The notes under the pieces: model-generated | What the model was told of the DNA's origin: nothing | Seen by the model: the letters and a program-made list of their open reading frames with translations, nothing else | Databases searched by the model: none | Part shown: piece after piece, positions 33,279 through 45,298 of the stretch | How the letters are laid out: every line of letters begins with the position of its first letter | How positions within the stretch are numbered: position 1 is the stretch's first letter | Made by a program: the position numbers and the translations under genes | Assembly: GCA_907165275.2 (NCBI GenBank) | Contig: OU015669.1 | Coordinates: forward strand, 1,758,501-1,822,500 | Source of the DNA: Zygaena filipendulae | Taxonomy: Eukaryota; Arthropoda; Insecta; Lepidoptera; Zygaenidae | DNA length: 64,000 bases | Direction of reading: 5' to 3'

Positions 33279-35159
33279 ATGTTGCTAGCAACTATGTTTA
33301 AATCAATACAGGTTGTCCACACGCCAGTCTGCGTTAAAATGTTGCCCGAGGAGGTAGTGTTGTTGTGTTCTCTGTATCAGATGTATAGAATCTCTAATAA
33401 AAAAAAGAGAAAAAGATGGTGGATTCGAAATTATCTTTTGCAAAGAGAAAATTTGATGAGTGACCTCAGAATGACAGATGGATCATTTTGTAACTTTACG
33501 AGAATGTCGAAAAGTGATTTCGAACATCTTCTAGAAATGATTGGTCCATCAATAGCCAAAAGGGAAACAAATATTCGTCAGCCAGTTTCACCTCAAATGA
33601 GGCTGGCTATTACATTACGGTATCTTGCAACTGGAGATTCATACAGTTCTCTTTCATACACATTCAGAGTATCAAAACAATTGATTAGCAAAATTATACC
33701 AGATGTATGTCAAGAACTAATTAACTCACTAGCAGGATATGTCAAGGTACAAGAACACTATTTGTGTAATCAAGTATTTTATTAATTAAAAAACACAAAA
33801 AAAACAGTGTATGCTATTGCGTTGATTCATCACTGAGATAGTTAACTAAGTTTAGTATAGCCGAATCTTCTGTTTCGTCTCGTAATGCATCTAGTCTATT
33901 TGTTTCGTGTCTCTCAATTTCCCTTATTTCAGTTTCCTGAACATTATTTGGTGTTGATGATGGATGAGAAGATGCCGTTTGATATCCATATGTATTATAT
34001 CGTCCCATTTTTAATTCATACAGTATATTATTAATATGGTACTTTGCCTGTGTCACGGCTTGGTCATCTTTAACACTTCTTAATTCAGCAGCAATATATT
34101 CACCATATATATCAAATGGATCCTTCTTCTCCCTTTCATCCATCTTTTTTTTAGCACTTTTCAAAACCTCTAATATTTCATTTGATTCATCTGTCTTATT
34201 TCTTTTCCTCGAAGATGTAGATGTTGTAGCATTCGGCCTTGGTGATTGAGATGGCTCTGACTCCATACCACTTTCAAGTGCATTGTTTTCATCTACCTGT
34301 AAATTATTATCTTATTATATATTTATTTCTTTTTTAGGTTCCAAGTTCGGAACAAGAATGGAAACAAATAAGTCGTGAATTCGAAATACGATGGAATTTT
34401 CCACATTGCATTGGGGCCATTGATGGGAAACACGTTATGATTGTGGCGCCAAATAATTCTGGAAGTGAATACTACAATTATAAAAATCAGTTCAGCATGG
34501 TACTTATGGCAATTGCAGATGGCAATTACAACTTTATTTACGCAAATTATGGAGCTAAGGGTCGGTCGTCCGACAGTGGAATATTTCAAGAAACACCGTT
34601 TTATAATGCATTGTTAGAAAACTCACTTAAACTGCCACGGCCTGAACCAATAACACAAGGCGGAACAGAAATGCCGTATGTAATTGTAGGTGACAGTGCT
34701 TTCGCGCTAACGGAGAACATCATGAAACCATATCCTGGCATTCATGAACGTGGGAACAAAAAGCGTATATTCAATTACAGACTATCAAGAGCTAGGAGGA
34801 TTATAGAAAATGTTTTTGGCATTTTATGTGTGGTGTTCCGTGTATTCACTAAACCTATTCCGTTAAAACCAGCCAATTGTGAACTCGTGGTAATTGCTTG
34901 TGTATATTTACATAACTTCTTAAGACGTAACTCAGTTTCCAGATCCATATATACACCTCCACAAACTTTTGATTTTGAAGACTCTGAAGGTAACCTATTA
35001 GAAGGTTCTTGGCGAAGGGAACTAAGTTCGTTTCCTATGATTGATTTGCAAAGACGGGGCAGGCCTGCATCACAATCAGCTCTTTGTATTAGAGAACAGT
35101 TTGCCGATTACTTTATAACTCCAGAGGGAAGAGTTCCATGGCAAAATAATGTAGCGTAA
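33279..35159 (+). CDS. Harbinger transposase (HARBI1-like nuclease), two exons
   Basis: Exon 1 (33279-33746) ends GYVK at a GTACAA donor; exon 2 (34338-35159) starts after TTTTTTAG. The join keeps frame and gives about 429 residues; a later Met could be the true start. The N-terminal half has the helix-turn-helix region common in HARBI1 (MRLAITLRYLATGDSYSSL). The DDE catalytic residues fit GAIDGKHV, VGDSAFAL and the Glu of RRIIENVFGI. It cuts and pastes the surrounding element. Confidence 0.9.
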
Positions 35160-35556
35160 TTGTAATAATTTTACAGACAATAGTATAAAACAATTATATA
35201 CAAAAACAACTTACTGTTTTATTCATAGTATCCGTTTCACCAGAAGTAGTTGCACCACATAACAAAAATTCCAATGGCTCGTAATAAATCCATTTACATT
35301 TTTCTATTGCGCCGCTGCCTGTAGTTTTTTTTGCCGACATTTTTTTTTTCTCTCTAGTAAATTGAGTACGCAGTACATGTATTTTAGTTTCTACGTCTTT
35401 TTTGGGTATATTTAGGACTTGAGAAATTTCTTCGAATGCATCGTTCTTTTTGTTTCTATCTTTGTATTGTTTTATAGAACAATCCCATAATAATGGTTTT
35501 GATTGAAATAATTCTATTAATTGCATTATTTTATCATTGCTCCACACTACTGCCAT
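33814..35556 (-). CDS. Harbinger MADF/Myb-like DNA-binding protein, two exons
   Basis: Exon 1 (35556-35215) encodes a MADF domain (WSNDKIMQLIELFQSKPLLW, then KKDAFEEI-like and KWIYYEPLEFL). The donor is GTAAGT; exon 2 (34296-33814) follows TTTACAG and encodes a Ser/Arg-rich, then acidic helical tail. Total about 274 residues. In PIF/Harbinger elements this partner carries the transposase into the nucleus and to DNA. Exon 2 lies wholly inside the transposase intron on the other strand. Confidence 0.88.
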
Positions 35557-35757
35557 GTTTATAAACTGTTGCAAACTCGTCCACACACGTCAACAATTGT
35601 CGCTAAACTGATGTTTACGCTTGTCGGGCGAGAGCTTGTCAACATGATGCTGTCAACTCTGCAACACGCAGTGTTGCCAGCAACATGTTGACAGCAACTC
35701 CGCAACACGTTGATTCAACTTTGTTGCTCAACAAATGTTTCCCATGAATACGGGGCT

Positions 35758-36166
35758 TTAGACACTAGAGGAAGCGCGAGTAACGCAAGGTTAAAGTTTT
35801 TAAAACACCTAAAGTTTTAATCAAAAAGTATAGTAAAGATCTATAATATTGGTGAGTGATAAGTCTGTGAAGAAATGATAACAAAGAAAGTTGCAGAATA
35901 AATTGTTATATTTTTATTAGATTTATAAAATAATTTTGACACATTTCTTACACAACTAGATTTCTATATCAACTTATAGATAAAAAAAACTCTTAACTAG
36001 TCAAAAGATTATAATAAATAAATTTTAGGCCAACTTATTTTAACTGGACGGTTATAAGAGAAAAATTAAAACTAAATATTGAAAAAATACATGAGAATTA
36101 ATTACATAAAATCCATTATAAAATAAAGAGCAACAATTATTATTTTTACGTAAAAAAATTCAAATA
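35758..36166. other. Rest of the B3-A3 spacer
   Basis: Continues the spacer interrupted by the Harbinger. No gene seen. Confidence 0.6.
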
Positions 36167-36971
36167 CAGTCAAAACCGTTTACAGCGACATCGCTTACAA
36201 CGACGAACCGGGTATAACGACGAAATTTCAAGGTCCCGTCTTAATACAATATAAAACCTGTAAACTTAAAATTGTTTATAACGACATCACCTATAACGAC
36301 AAATCGCTCATAACGACCATGGTTGAACCATCTTTTCGAAGAAAAATATCGTTTATAACGTCTAAGACATGCTTTTGCACTTGTATTTGTGTCTGTATTT
36401 GTTTTTCAATAATTATATTTATGACGTCACAAGTTTTTCAATAATTGAAAAAGACGATGTGTCTCTGGTACAGTTAGGAGAAACGCTCATGCCATCTTTG
36501 ACAACTTTAGAGATAGACGATTTTATTGAGGTAGACAACGAGGTAGCTGTATGTTTGTCAATGAGTGATCGGAAAATTTTAGAAGATATTCAAAATCATG
36601 ACACGATGGTTGAGAATTACGATGAACAAGAAAATGATGAACAATTTGTAATACCAACGTCAGTGGAGCACTAATTGCTATTACTGTAATACAAAAATTT
36701 GTGCTTGACAAAGAAGAATTAAGTTTAAGCAATAACAATGAAATATTGCATAGAATGTATTAACAAATTCAAAATTACTGCGTATAGTTTCAGTGTATTA
36801 AACAAATTAAAATGACAATGCAATTTTAGTTTGATAAATAGTTGTAATGTATTTTTTAATGCAATGAGAACGTTTTTGATTACTAATAATAGATATTGGT
36901 CATAACGACTATCGGCTATAACGACCATAATTCATCGGTCCCTTCAATGTCGTTATAAACGGTTTTCACTG
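36167..36971 (-). mobile_element. Pogo-like element at the end of A3
   Basis: 805 bp, TA-flanked. It shares TTAGAAGATATT with A4, where A0-A2 have TTAGAGGATATT. Confidence 0.9.
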
Positions 36972-37636
36972 TACTCACTAAATGCTGAATAGCAGAAAAC
37001 ATAATGATTATCATACTGCAGGCAATCGTATCTTTGTTTTCTTAGTTGTGAAGCGATAGAGCGTATGCTTACATCACCAACTTTCTGATCTCTAGTTATC
37101 GATATGTCCAATGCACAGAAGACAATTGATCGATTTAGCCCATCACTGCAATGGACTACTACTGGACTCTTGTAGTTGTTGGGAAGCTTTTGCGCTGGCG
37201 CGTACTTATTGTTCATTCTTGTCTCCATGACTAAATTAAGGAAATCAGCACCTAAGGGCACCGAATTAATTTTCGACCAGTTCTTGTATAAGAAGTGGTT
37301 AACCAGTAGCGAACCCCCATCTTCGTGCGTGACGAGTAGTGCTGTAATCTCGAAACTTTGATGTAAATGTCGTACTTTAATTGTCTCTACGCTGAGCTTT
37401 CCACAATATAGCGTTGACCACTCTTCCAATTTCCAATAGAGAACACCTTTCTCGTTTTGATCAGGTTTATTCAGCATGACAATGATCTCAGATTGTTGTT
37501 CCCAGACCATTTTCCAAAACTTATGGATTTCCTTCTCTGAATCAGGAGTCTTTGTTACAATATATGCTTTGAATTGCTTGAAGCCGTCGATGTAGCTTGC
37601 ATTTATCTTATCGCCGGATTCCTTTTCTTCCTTAAG
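36953..37636 (-). pseudogene. PTP type A, copy A3, 3' part
   Basis: Carries residues about 63-287 of type A, with Trp for Arg near residue 133. The 5' part is at 44736-44922, separated by a 7.1-kb transposon. It has the HCSDGLNRS signature but no promoter of its own. Confidence 0.9.
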
Positions 37637-37997
37637 GACGTCTTTCCAAAATTGATAGGTATAAAATCACGCTCTGTTCGTACTACTACATACGCACGAC
37701 CCAGACGCACACAGATGCACGGTCAAGTTGCGAAAAAAGAGGGAATTACCTGTTTTGATACATTATTAGAATTTTTTATTTTTGTTTTTAGTACTTTTTG
37801 TTTTCTAATGTTCGAGGCCCAATACGTAAGTTAGGTAGGGAAGAATAGGATTTGGTTGGAACCATAGACTCAGGGTCTGATGATAAAAAAAGAAATCGCC
37901 ATTTCTACCAATGCCTAAAGTTATCAAGATAAGTAATCTAGTAATATGACAATTAGCTAAGATGTAGAAAGAAGGATTATCTTATCATGTCCGACCT

Positions 37998-38820
37998 TAG
38001 TGCACTGACCTGAAGGTACACTTCGAAGATTACTATTGGAACTCCTAGACGAGAAGAGCTAAGTATATCGAGTTTGGGTTCATTTCGTTAGTTAGGATGA
38101 TATCTCCCTTCTGGACTTGGTGCACTGACCTGAAGGTACACTTCGAAGATTACTATTGGAACTCCTAGACGAGAAGAGCTAAGTATATCGAGTTTGGGTT
38201 CATTTCGTTAGTTAGGATGATATCTCCCTTCTGGACTTGGTGCACTGACCTGAAGGTACACTTCGAAGATTACTATTGGAACTCCTAGACGAGAAGAGCT
38301 AAGTATATCGAGTTCGGATTCGTTTCGTTAGTTAGGATGATATCTCCCTTCTGGACTTGGTGCAGTGACCTGGACGTACACATAGAAGGTTACTACTGGA
38401 ACTCCTAGACAAGTAGAGCTAAGTATATCGAGTTTGGGTTCGTTTCGTTGGGTAGGATGATATCTCTCTTCAGGACTTGGTGCAGTGACCTGCAGGTACA
38501 CTTCGAAGGTTGCTAGAACTCCTAGTCGAATAGAGCTAAGTATATCGAGTTTGGGTTCGTTTCGTTAGTTAGTATGAGATCTTCCTTCCCGACTTGGTGC
38601 AGTGACCTGAAGGTACACTTCGAAGATTACTACTGGAACTCCAAGACGAGTAGAGCTAGGTGTATCGAGTTTGGGATCGTTTCGTTAGTTAGTATAAGAT
38701 CTTCCTTCCCGACTTGGTGCAGTGAACTGAAGGTACACTTCGAAGATTACTACTGGAACTCCAAGACGAGTAGAGCTAGGTAGGTATATCGAGTTTGGGT
38801 TCGTTTTATTTTTTAGGATG
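37998..38820 (+). repeat. Left satellite arm, about seven 120-bp repeats
   Basis: Each unit reads CACTGACCTGAAGGTACACT...CTCCTAGACGAG...GAGTTTGGGTTCGTTTCGTT. The first three units are almost identical and later ones more diverged. The orientation is opposite to the right arm. Confidence 0.9.
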
Positions 38821-38974
38821 AAATCTGATGAAAAATGAAAAACGAAATTATTACAATTGACATTAGAATTTAATAAAAAACATCAGGTGAGTTATGACCT
38901 ATAGGTCCATACGCCTAGCCTGTTTACAATTAAAATACGAGGTCATATCATTTGTGGTCAGATATCATTTGCAG

Positions 38975-39340
38975 CGATGATAGCTCAGTGGTTGGTGCGT
39001 TCGATCAAACGCCATAAGGCATAGGTTCGAATCCTAACAATGAGCTTGAGTTGTCGGTGAAGGAAAACATCGTGAGGAAACCATAGCATGGTGGTAGGGT
39101 ACTTCCTGGTGCCCGGCTGGCTAGCTACCACCTTCAAGTTGTAAAAATCTGTCGCCAAGCACCTAACGGTATGTTCCGGCAGCCCCACTTGAAAGCCAGT
39201 TCCCATCCCCATCCCAGACCGGCAACGCACCTGCATGCCTTCTGGTGTTGCAGATGTCTATGGGCGGCAGTAATTACTTACCATCAGGTGTGCTACCTGC
39301 CCGTTTGCCCCCTATGACATAAAAAAAAAAAAAAAAAACA
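38975..39340 (+). mobile_element. tRNA-derived SINE, full length
   Basis: RNA polymerase III box A (TAGCTCAGTGG, 38981-38991) and box B (GGTTCGAATCC, 39024-39034) are present, followed by a LINE-like body and a 3' tail ACCATCAGGTG...GTTTGCCCCCTATGACAT with poly(A). This tail is very common in lepidopteran genomes, to my knowledge. A 5'-truncated relative breaks PTP J at 60111. Confidence 0.85.
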
Positions 39341-39354
39341 TTTTTTTTAATACT

Positions 39355-42263
39355 TTACTTATTACTTTGGTAATGTGATAAATGAGACCTTAGCTCCATA
39401 TTCCTCGAGTGTCTCGGATCTATCAACTCTGGAAGGAGACAATTTTCATAAAATCGAATGAGGTATGTTTCCATTTTCTCCTTCCAAAATTCCTGGTCTT
39501 TTTTAACGACCTCGTATTTAATTTTTCCAGGGCCCGTCCAAATGGCAAAGATGCAAGCATCTTGACCAGTTATATGTAACTGACCCTGTACTTGATAATA
39601 CCATTTGTGTTTTTTGTTTATTACAAATTGATTATGTGAAGGCAACCAAAAGTCAACTTTTTTTTTGTTTATGGCGTCTTCTGGCTCCATGCCAAATGCT
39701 GAAGATGGGCATTTAACCTCTACAATGCCTAATTGGCATATCCCGTCGGGACTTGCTCCAAGAAAAGGAAAATCTTTGTCAATGTATAGTCCACACCGCG
39801 AAATTTTTACATTCAATATTTTTTCCACTTCTCTGATGGCAGTTTGCTCATTTGTTCTACCATGTTTTATAGACGGTACATTACTTATGTCTTTACCATA
39901 CAATATTTGTTTTACTAATGGACAGCACTCTGTTTTTGGACGCCGTTTACACACCGTAGCAAACCATGAAGCTGTAAGCAGTTTTCTGCGCGTTTCTAGC
40001 CACAATGGACTGCCACTTTGTAGAACGGTATCTTTCTCTAGTTTCACTCGCTCGGTTTCAGTCAGTTGTAATGTTTTTAAGAAGTTAACTTTAGCCTCTT
40101 CATACTCTTTCTCGTCCATGTCAACTTTTTGGCAGTTTTCACCGTAATAAGCTTCTTCATTAACATGTGATGATCTAATAATTTTTTTCCTTTTAGCTTT
40201 TTGCTCTAATTTTTTTTCATTTCTCTTTTGGCGATTTTTTTCTAAACGAACTATTTCTGGGTTGGCATCTGTTTTAAATATATATTTATGTACGATTGAC
40301 TGTAAACAACCCGAATTATATGAAACGACGGCTGCAGCACAACGAGCAGAGTAGGATCCTCGTTGTGAAAAATTTACCCTTTTCCCCCCTACAAATTTTG
40401 CAATCCTTGAATTGAAACTTTCTACCAAATTATTTGTTGTATTATACACGAAACTGTAGGCATGTGAGGAAAGCCGAGATGCTAAGTCTTCAATTTTTTG
40501 AAATATACCATGAGCCATTAATTCTGGTACCATATTTTCGCACCGCTTCTTTAAATCATCAGTACAAAAATATGATGCACATCTTGTGTGGTCACCAAAA
40601 ATGTGAAACGGACCATTCATTATGTCATTTTTCACATTTACAACTTTTTGTTCAAAATCAATATTCTGTTTGGTCCAATACTTAACACTGCTGTCAATTC
40701 CCCACCGTATACGCAAATAATTTTCTTTAAGATTTTTTCGGGCCCTTATATGATAAGTCGTGTTATTTGCAATCGATAAAAGACCTTTGCAGTAGTTTCG
40801 AAGTAAATGGTTCTTACATTCTATTTTACCAACTGTTACATTTGCGTATGGTCTAGCATTTCGAATACTGGCATAGGTACTCGAATCTCCATCTGCCACA
40901 TATCGATTATAAATAAGTCCATGACTACTTAAGGATCTTTTGAAACCCTCTGTAATAATGGCTGCTTCCATTGCAGTGGAAGGTCCATTAAAATTTTTGA
41001 AACAGTCATGCCTTGGTGGTTGATCCCCTTTTGATTGCGCCCGTAAACAGATGATACACTTTTTATTTTTAACCCCGTAGTAGAGAACTTTCTTTGAATA
41101 GATTCCTACAATTGCACCAGCTCCAGAAGATGCACTGTAATTAGTTCCATATGAACGCTTCGACCAGCATGCATCACCTGATACAGATATCATAGGTGTT
41201 CCATCGTTATTTATACTACCAATAGATAGAGCATGATTCTTTTCTTCAATACCAGCCTCGGTCATACAATGCTGGGCGGTTGTTTTCCACCACTGGCAAA
41301 TTGTATCATGTGTAGATTGGTATAGCCGTACAGGAAAAGGCGGAATATTTATATGACAAAGAACTGTATTTAGCTCTGTAAATCCGGCACCTATAGTCAT
41401 TATACCAGCTATGACTTCTTCATTTATATTCATTTTTTCTTCCAAATCATTGGATGATTTTATTACAAATTTTGCATTACACATTTGACATTTCATACAA
41501 AATGTTGAGTTAAGACCAGTTCTCTTTTCGCTTATAAATTTTACAGTACTCAAATTACAATTAAACATTGAACTGTGATTCCCGATTTCTTGAAGCTGTT
41601 TTATAAAGTAATCCATTTCTACGACCCTTCTACCTAAAACTTGAAACGGTACTATTTCTTCATTGTAGGTGTTCTGAAACAAATATTAAAAAACTAGCTG
41701 TTGTTTGCGGTTTCGCCCGCGTTAATTTCAGAAATCTCACAAGAATTTCGGAAAAAGTACCCTGTATCCTTTTTTTAGCGCTGACAAGGAATATGCAAAA
41801 TTTAATACAGTTTACTCGCGTTGATTTCGGAGTTCCCACTGATATTCCTGGATGATACCCTTTTCTGTACCCCTAACCAAGTGTATGCAAAATTTCATGA
41901 TGATCAGTTGAGCCGTTAAGGCGTGAAAGCGTAACAGACAAACATACAAACTCACTTTCGCATTTATAATAGTAAGTATTTATTATAAGTAAAAGACACA
42001 ATTCTATTTTTACTTTGTAATAATACTCACACGAGATATTTCAAAATTGTTACCATCCGAACTACTACTACTAGGTCTTTCCGGACATTTATTGGATGTA
42101 TTATCAAGAATCCTGTGAAAAAGAAATTTAATGAAAATAAATATTCAAGATAATCGTACTAAACGGTGCAAAGTGTATAAACAAACCGTTTTCTCTTTTC
42201 TGCGATAAGTCTATTATGAGCAATTTTTTTGCGAGATGTTCCAAACTTCTTATGACGAGGCAT
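39355..42263 (-). CDS. Mutator-like transposase fused to YqaJ-type nuclease
   Basis: Three exons join in frame: 42263-42187, 42112-42031 and 41673-39355, about 825 residues. The N-terminus is basic (MPRHKKFGTSRKKIAHNR), a likely nuclear signal. The middle matches the Mutator-like transposase domain of insect elements (VSGDACWSKRSYGT, GAGAIVGIYSKK, YVADGDSSTYASI). The C-terminal third is a YqaJ-like exonuclease (LETRRKLLTASWFATV, LGASPDGI, VEVKCPSS), catalytic Asp and Glu-Val-Lys visible. A lysine-rich coil links the two. Frames are intact. The exact superfamily name is uncertain. Confidence 0.85.
41690..41985 (+). mobile_element. RTE-like retroelement 3' remnant in an intron
   Basis: Sequence around 41888-41975 (CAAAATTTCATGATGATCAG, then GTTAAGGCGTGAAAGCGTAA and ACTCACTTTCGCATTTATAA) is the common arthropod, especially lepidopteran, RTE-type 3' end. 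It lies between exons 2 and 3 of the transposase. Confidence 0.65.
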
Positions 42264-42462
42264 CTAAAATAACAAAGGTATTACATGTTTAATTATTAAA
42301 TATCATAATTCATAACTATCCTACCGCAAGGCAAAAGACTTCCTTTATAAGTCGAAATGTGATCACTTTTTAAAACTGAACCTCTGGACTTGGGAACAAT
42401 TTTATACGCTAATTAAATCAAACCAAAAACAACTAAATTTTACATATCTGGCCCTTCTCATC

Positions 42463-43287
42463 TAGGAATTCCAGTAGTAACCTTCGAAGTGTACCTGCAG
42501 GTCACTGCACCAAGTCGGAAAGGAAGATCTCATTCTAACTGACAAAACGAACCCAAACTCGATATACCTAGCTCTACTCGTCTAGGAGTTCCAGTAGTAA
42601 CCTTCGAAGTGTACCTGCAGGTCACTGCACCAAGTCGGGAAGGAAGATCTCATCCTAACTAACGAAACGAACCCAAACTCAATATACTTAGCTCTACTCG
42701 TCTAGGAGTTCCAGTAGTAACCTTCGAAGTGTACCTGCAGGTCACTGCACCAAGTCGGAAAGGAAGATCTCATTCTAACTGACGAAACGAACCCAAACTC
42801 GATATACCTAGCTCTACTCGTCTAGGAGTTCCAGTAGTAACCTTCGAAGTGTACCTTCAGGTCACTGCACCAAGTCGGGAAGGAAGATCTCATCCTAACT
42901 AACGAAACGAACCCAAACTCGATATACCTAGCTCTACTCCTCTAGGAGTTCCAGTAGTAACCTTCGAAGTGTACCTTCAGGTCACTGCACCAAGTCGGGA
43001 AGGAAGATCTCATCCTAACTAACGAAACGAACCCAAACTCGATACACTTAGCTCTACTCGTCTAGGAGTTCCAGTAGTAACCTTCGAAGTGTACCTTCAG
43101 GTCACTGCACCAAGTCGGGAAGGAAGATCTCATCCTAACTAACGAAACGAACCCAAACTCGATACACTTAGCTCTACTCGTCTAGGAGTTCCAGTAGTAA
43201 CCTTCGAAGTGTACCTTCAGGTCACTGCACCAAGTCGGGAAGGAAGATCTCATCCTAACTAACGAAACGAACCCAAACTCGATATAC
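42463..43287 (-). repeat. Right satellite arm, inner part
   Basis: About seven units of the 120-bp repeat in reverse orientation to the left arm, interrupted after 43287 by an insertion. Confidence 0.9.
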
Positions 43288-43434
43288 ACAGATATCGAAA
43301 TAATATCGAAATAACACAGATGACTGCTATTGCGCAAATACAAACTCGAAAGAGCTTAAATGTGCGCTGTAATAATCAACGGTATATTGTAACTTTTATT
43401 GATTAATAAATAAAAAAAAAAAAAAAAAAAAACC
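43288..43434 (+). mobile_element. Short poly(A)-ended insertion in the right satellite arm
   Basis: About 145 bp of unrelated sequence ends in a run of about 20 A, interrupting the 120-bp repeat. It could be a small retrocopy; its source is unknown. Confidence 0.5.
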
Positions 43435-44046
43435 TAGCTCTACTCCTCTAGGAGTTCCAGTAGTAACCTTCGATATACCTAGCTCTACTCCTCTAGGAGT
43501 TCCAGTAGTAACCTTCGAAGTGTACCTTCAGGTCACTGCACCAAGTCGGGAAGGAAGATCTCATCCTAACTAACGAAACGAACCCAAACTCAATATACCT
43601 AGCTCTACTCCTCTAGGAGTTCCAGTAGTAACCTTCAAAGTGTACCTTAAGGTCACTGCACCAAGTCGGGAAGGAAGATCTCATCCTAACTGACGAAACG
43701 AACCCAAACTCGATATACCTAGCTCTACTCGTCTAGGAGTTCCAGTAGTAACCTTCGAAGTGTACCTTCAGGTCACTGCACCAAGTCGGGAAGGAAGATC
43801 TCATCCTAACTAACGAAACGAACCCAAACTCGATACACTTAGCTCTACTCGTCTAGGAGTTCCAGTAGTAACCTTCGAAGTTTACCTTCAGGTCACTGCA
43901 CCAAGTCGGGAAGGAAGATCTCATCCTAACTAACGAAACGAACCCAAACTCGATACACTTAGCTCTACTCGTCTAGGAGTTCCAGTAGTAACCTTCGAAG
44001 TGTACCTTCAGTTCACTGCACCACGTCCGGAAGAAAGATCTAACAA
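43435..44046 (-). repeat. Right satellite arm, outer part
   Basis: About five more units of the 120-bp repeat, ending near AAGAAAGATC. The next 690 bp to the element end is unique sequence, probably promoter and 5' UTR; no supported coding sequence. Confidence 0.85.
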
Positions 44047-44735
44047 AACGATTCTAAAATCCACACGATTTAGTAAAGTAAAAGGTATAAGATAAAATAG
44101 GTGAATAAAGAACTTACCTTCTCAAATTAGCTGCCACAGAATGTGTAAAGTATCAAGTTTGGTTTGCTAGACTATTTATTTTGTGTTCGTACAGCGATCT
44201 TTTACGAAATTAGAATTTGCTTACAAGCGACACAGTGACTGCTCACGACGGCGACCGAGCGCAGAGTGACTGGTATTTTGAAATTTCGTATAATAAAGGC
44301 AACGGTGACCAGTCGCAAAATAACTTATTGCATTGCGTTAAGATTTACGCGTTGAGCAAAATATGTACAAAAAATAATTACGATGTTTTATTTATTTTTT
44401 AATATTATTGGTATATTTAGGATGGTTTTTCAAACTGAGCTTTTGAGGTGATCATATCTACTAACAGATAGAATTTATTATTATTATAAAATTGGTATAT
44501 TTATATAAGAATCATGTACCTAAACTCGACTCGAAATCGTCAATTTTGCGTGAAGAGGCATCGGAAAATCGTTTATAAATTATGAAAATTAACAATTTTT
44601 AACAAGATTACGTGCTATATTTTTAGATAAAGGACTAATCTATCTGCTGCAGCTTTTGGTTTTACTCCATTTGATCGTGTTTTGTCACAATATGTACCGA
44701 AAAACTCCGTATTTTTACCAGATCCGGGAACACTA

Positions 44736-44922
44736 CCTTAAGAATTACGCGGTTGTGGTCGAAGCATAGTTCATCTGTTCCAGGAACGACAAAAGTTCCG
44801 TCCGCTTCCATCTTCATCATTAATTTGGCGTGTTCTTGGCGAATGAATTCATTAATTATTTTTTCGTCAATTATTGATGTTAATTCTTGGGAATAGCGGG
44901 TTTTTGCCTTTTTAGAACTCAT
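44736..44922 (-). pseudogene. PTP type A, copy A3, 5' part
   Basis: The ATG and first 62 codons of type A, with its TATA box at 45018-45025. Reading then enters the transposon and stops. Its promoter is intact, so it could drive a short chimeric transcript. Confidence 0.9.
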
Positions 44923-45298
44923 TTTTAACGTTGATTAGAATGTAAAGTTCTCGAAGGACACGTGTGAATTTGGGCGCTTTAAAAACTTGATAGATGCCCG
45001 AACATATCAAGATACCGCTTTTATAGGTCGCCCCTCTTCTCTCAGTATGACTCATATGGTCTGTTCAAAGGATCAGACAACATTAAATTATTATCCTGAA
45101 ACTATAAAAAACCCGTTTTTTTGCGCTGTGTTTACCAAAAACTAAATTATACCTACTCAAAGCTCACCATTGAGAACGCGTTAAATAGAAACGGAGTACT
45201 AAATAACAGAAACAATAGTACCTTGCGTGTTGCGTGCGATTAAAAATTTCGTGTTCGAGTTTCGGCTTAATAGAAGAAAAATTTACTTCATTAGTCTT

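Larger units (their letters stand above)
33213..35757. mobile_element. Autonomous PIF/Harbinger element (2545 bp)
   Basis: Inverted ends AGCCCCGTATTCATGG are flanked by TAA on the left and TTA on the right, a TWA target typical of Harbingers. It encodes the two usual proteins: a DDE transposase and a MADF-type DNA-binding partner on the opposite strand. Both frames are intact, so it may be a recent, possibly active copy. It is inserted in the B3-A3 spacer and absent from other units. Confidence 0.92.
37637..44735 (-). mobile_element. 7.1-kb Mutator/Kolobok-like DNA transposon with satellite arms
   Basis: It splits PTP A3; CCTTAAG occurs at both edges (37630-37636 and 44736-44742). Because the word contains TTAA, a TTAA target (Kolobok-like) is also possible. 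Terminal inverted repeats are weak. Instead, the ends are long arrays of a 120-bp repeat in opposite orientation. The single large gene lies between them. SINE, RTE and other insertions sit inside, so the element is older than those. Confidence 0.8.
31797..45172 (-). repeat. Tandem B-A unit 3 (13376 bp, with two large insertions)
   Basis: Subtracting the Harbinger (2545+3 bp) and the Mutator-like element (7099+7 bp) leaves 3722 bp, the same as unit 4, which also has the extra A in the TTATAAAATAA stretch. Confidence 0.88.

Noticed and set aside
38975..39045. tRNA gene
   Set aside because: Boxes A and B are present, but it is fused to a LINE-like body and poly(A), so it is the head of a SINE.
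37998..44046. CRISPR array in the regular 120-bp repeats
   Set aside because: Units are contiguous 120-bp satellite copies without unique spacers, in insect DNA within a transposon.
44217..44402. 61-residue frame near the right end of the Mutator-like element
   Set aside because: No homology recognised and no splice or start support; treated as 5' UTR sequence of the element.
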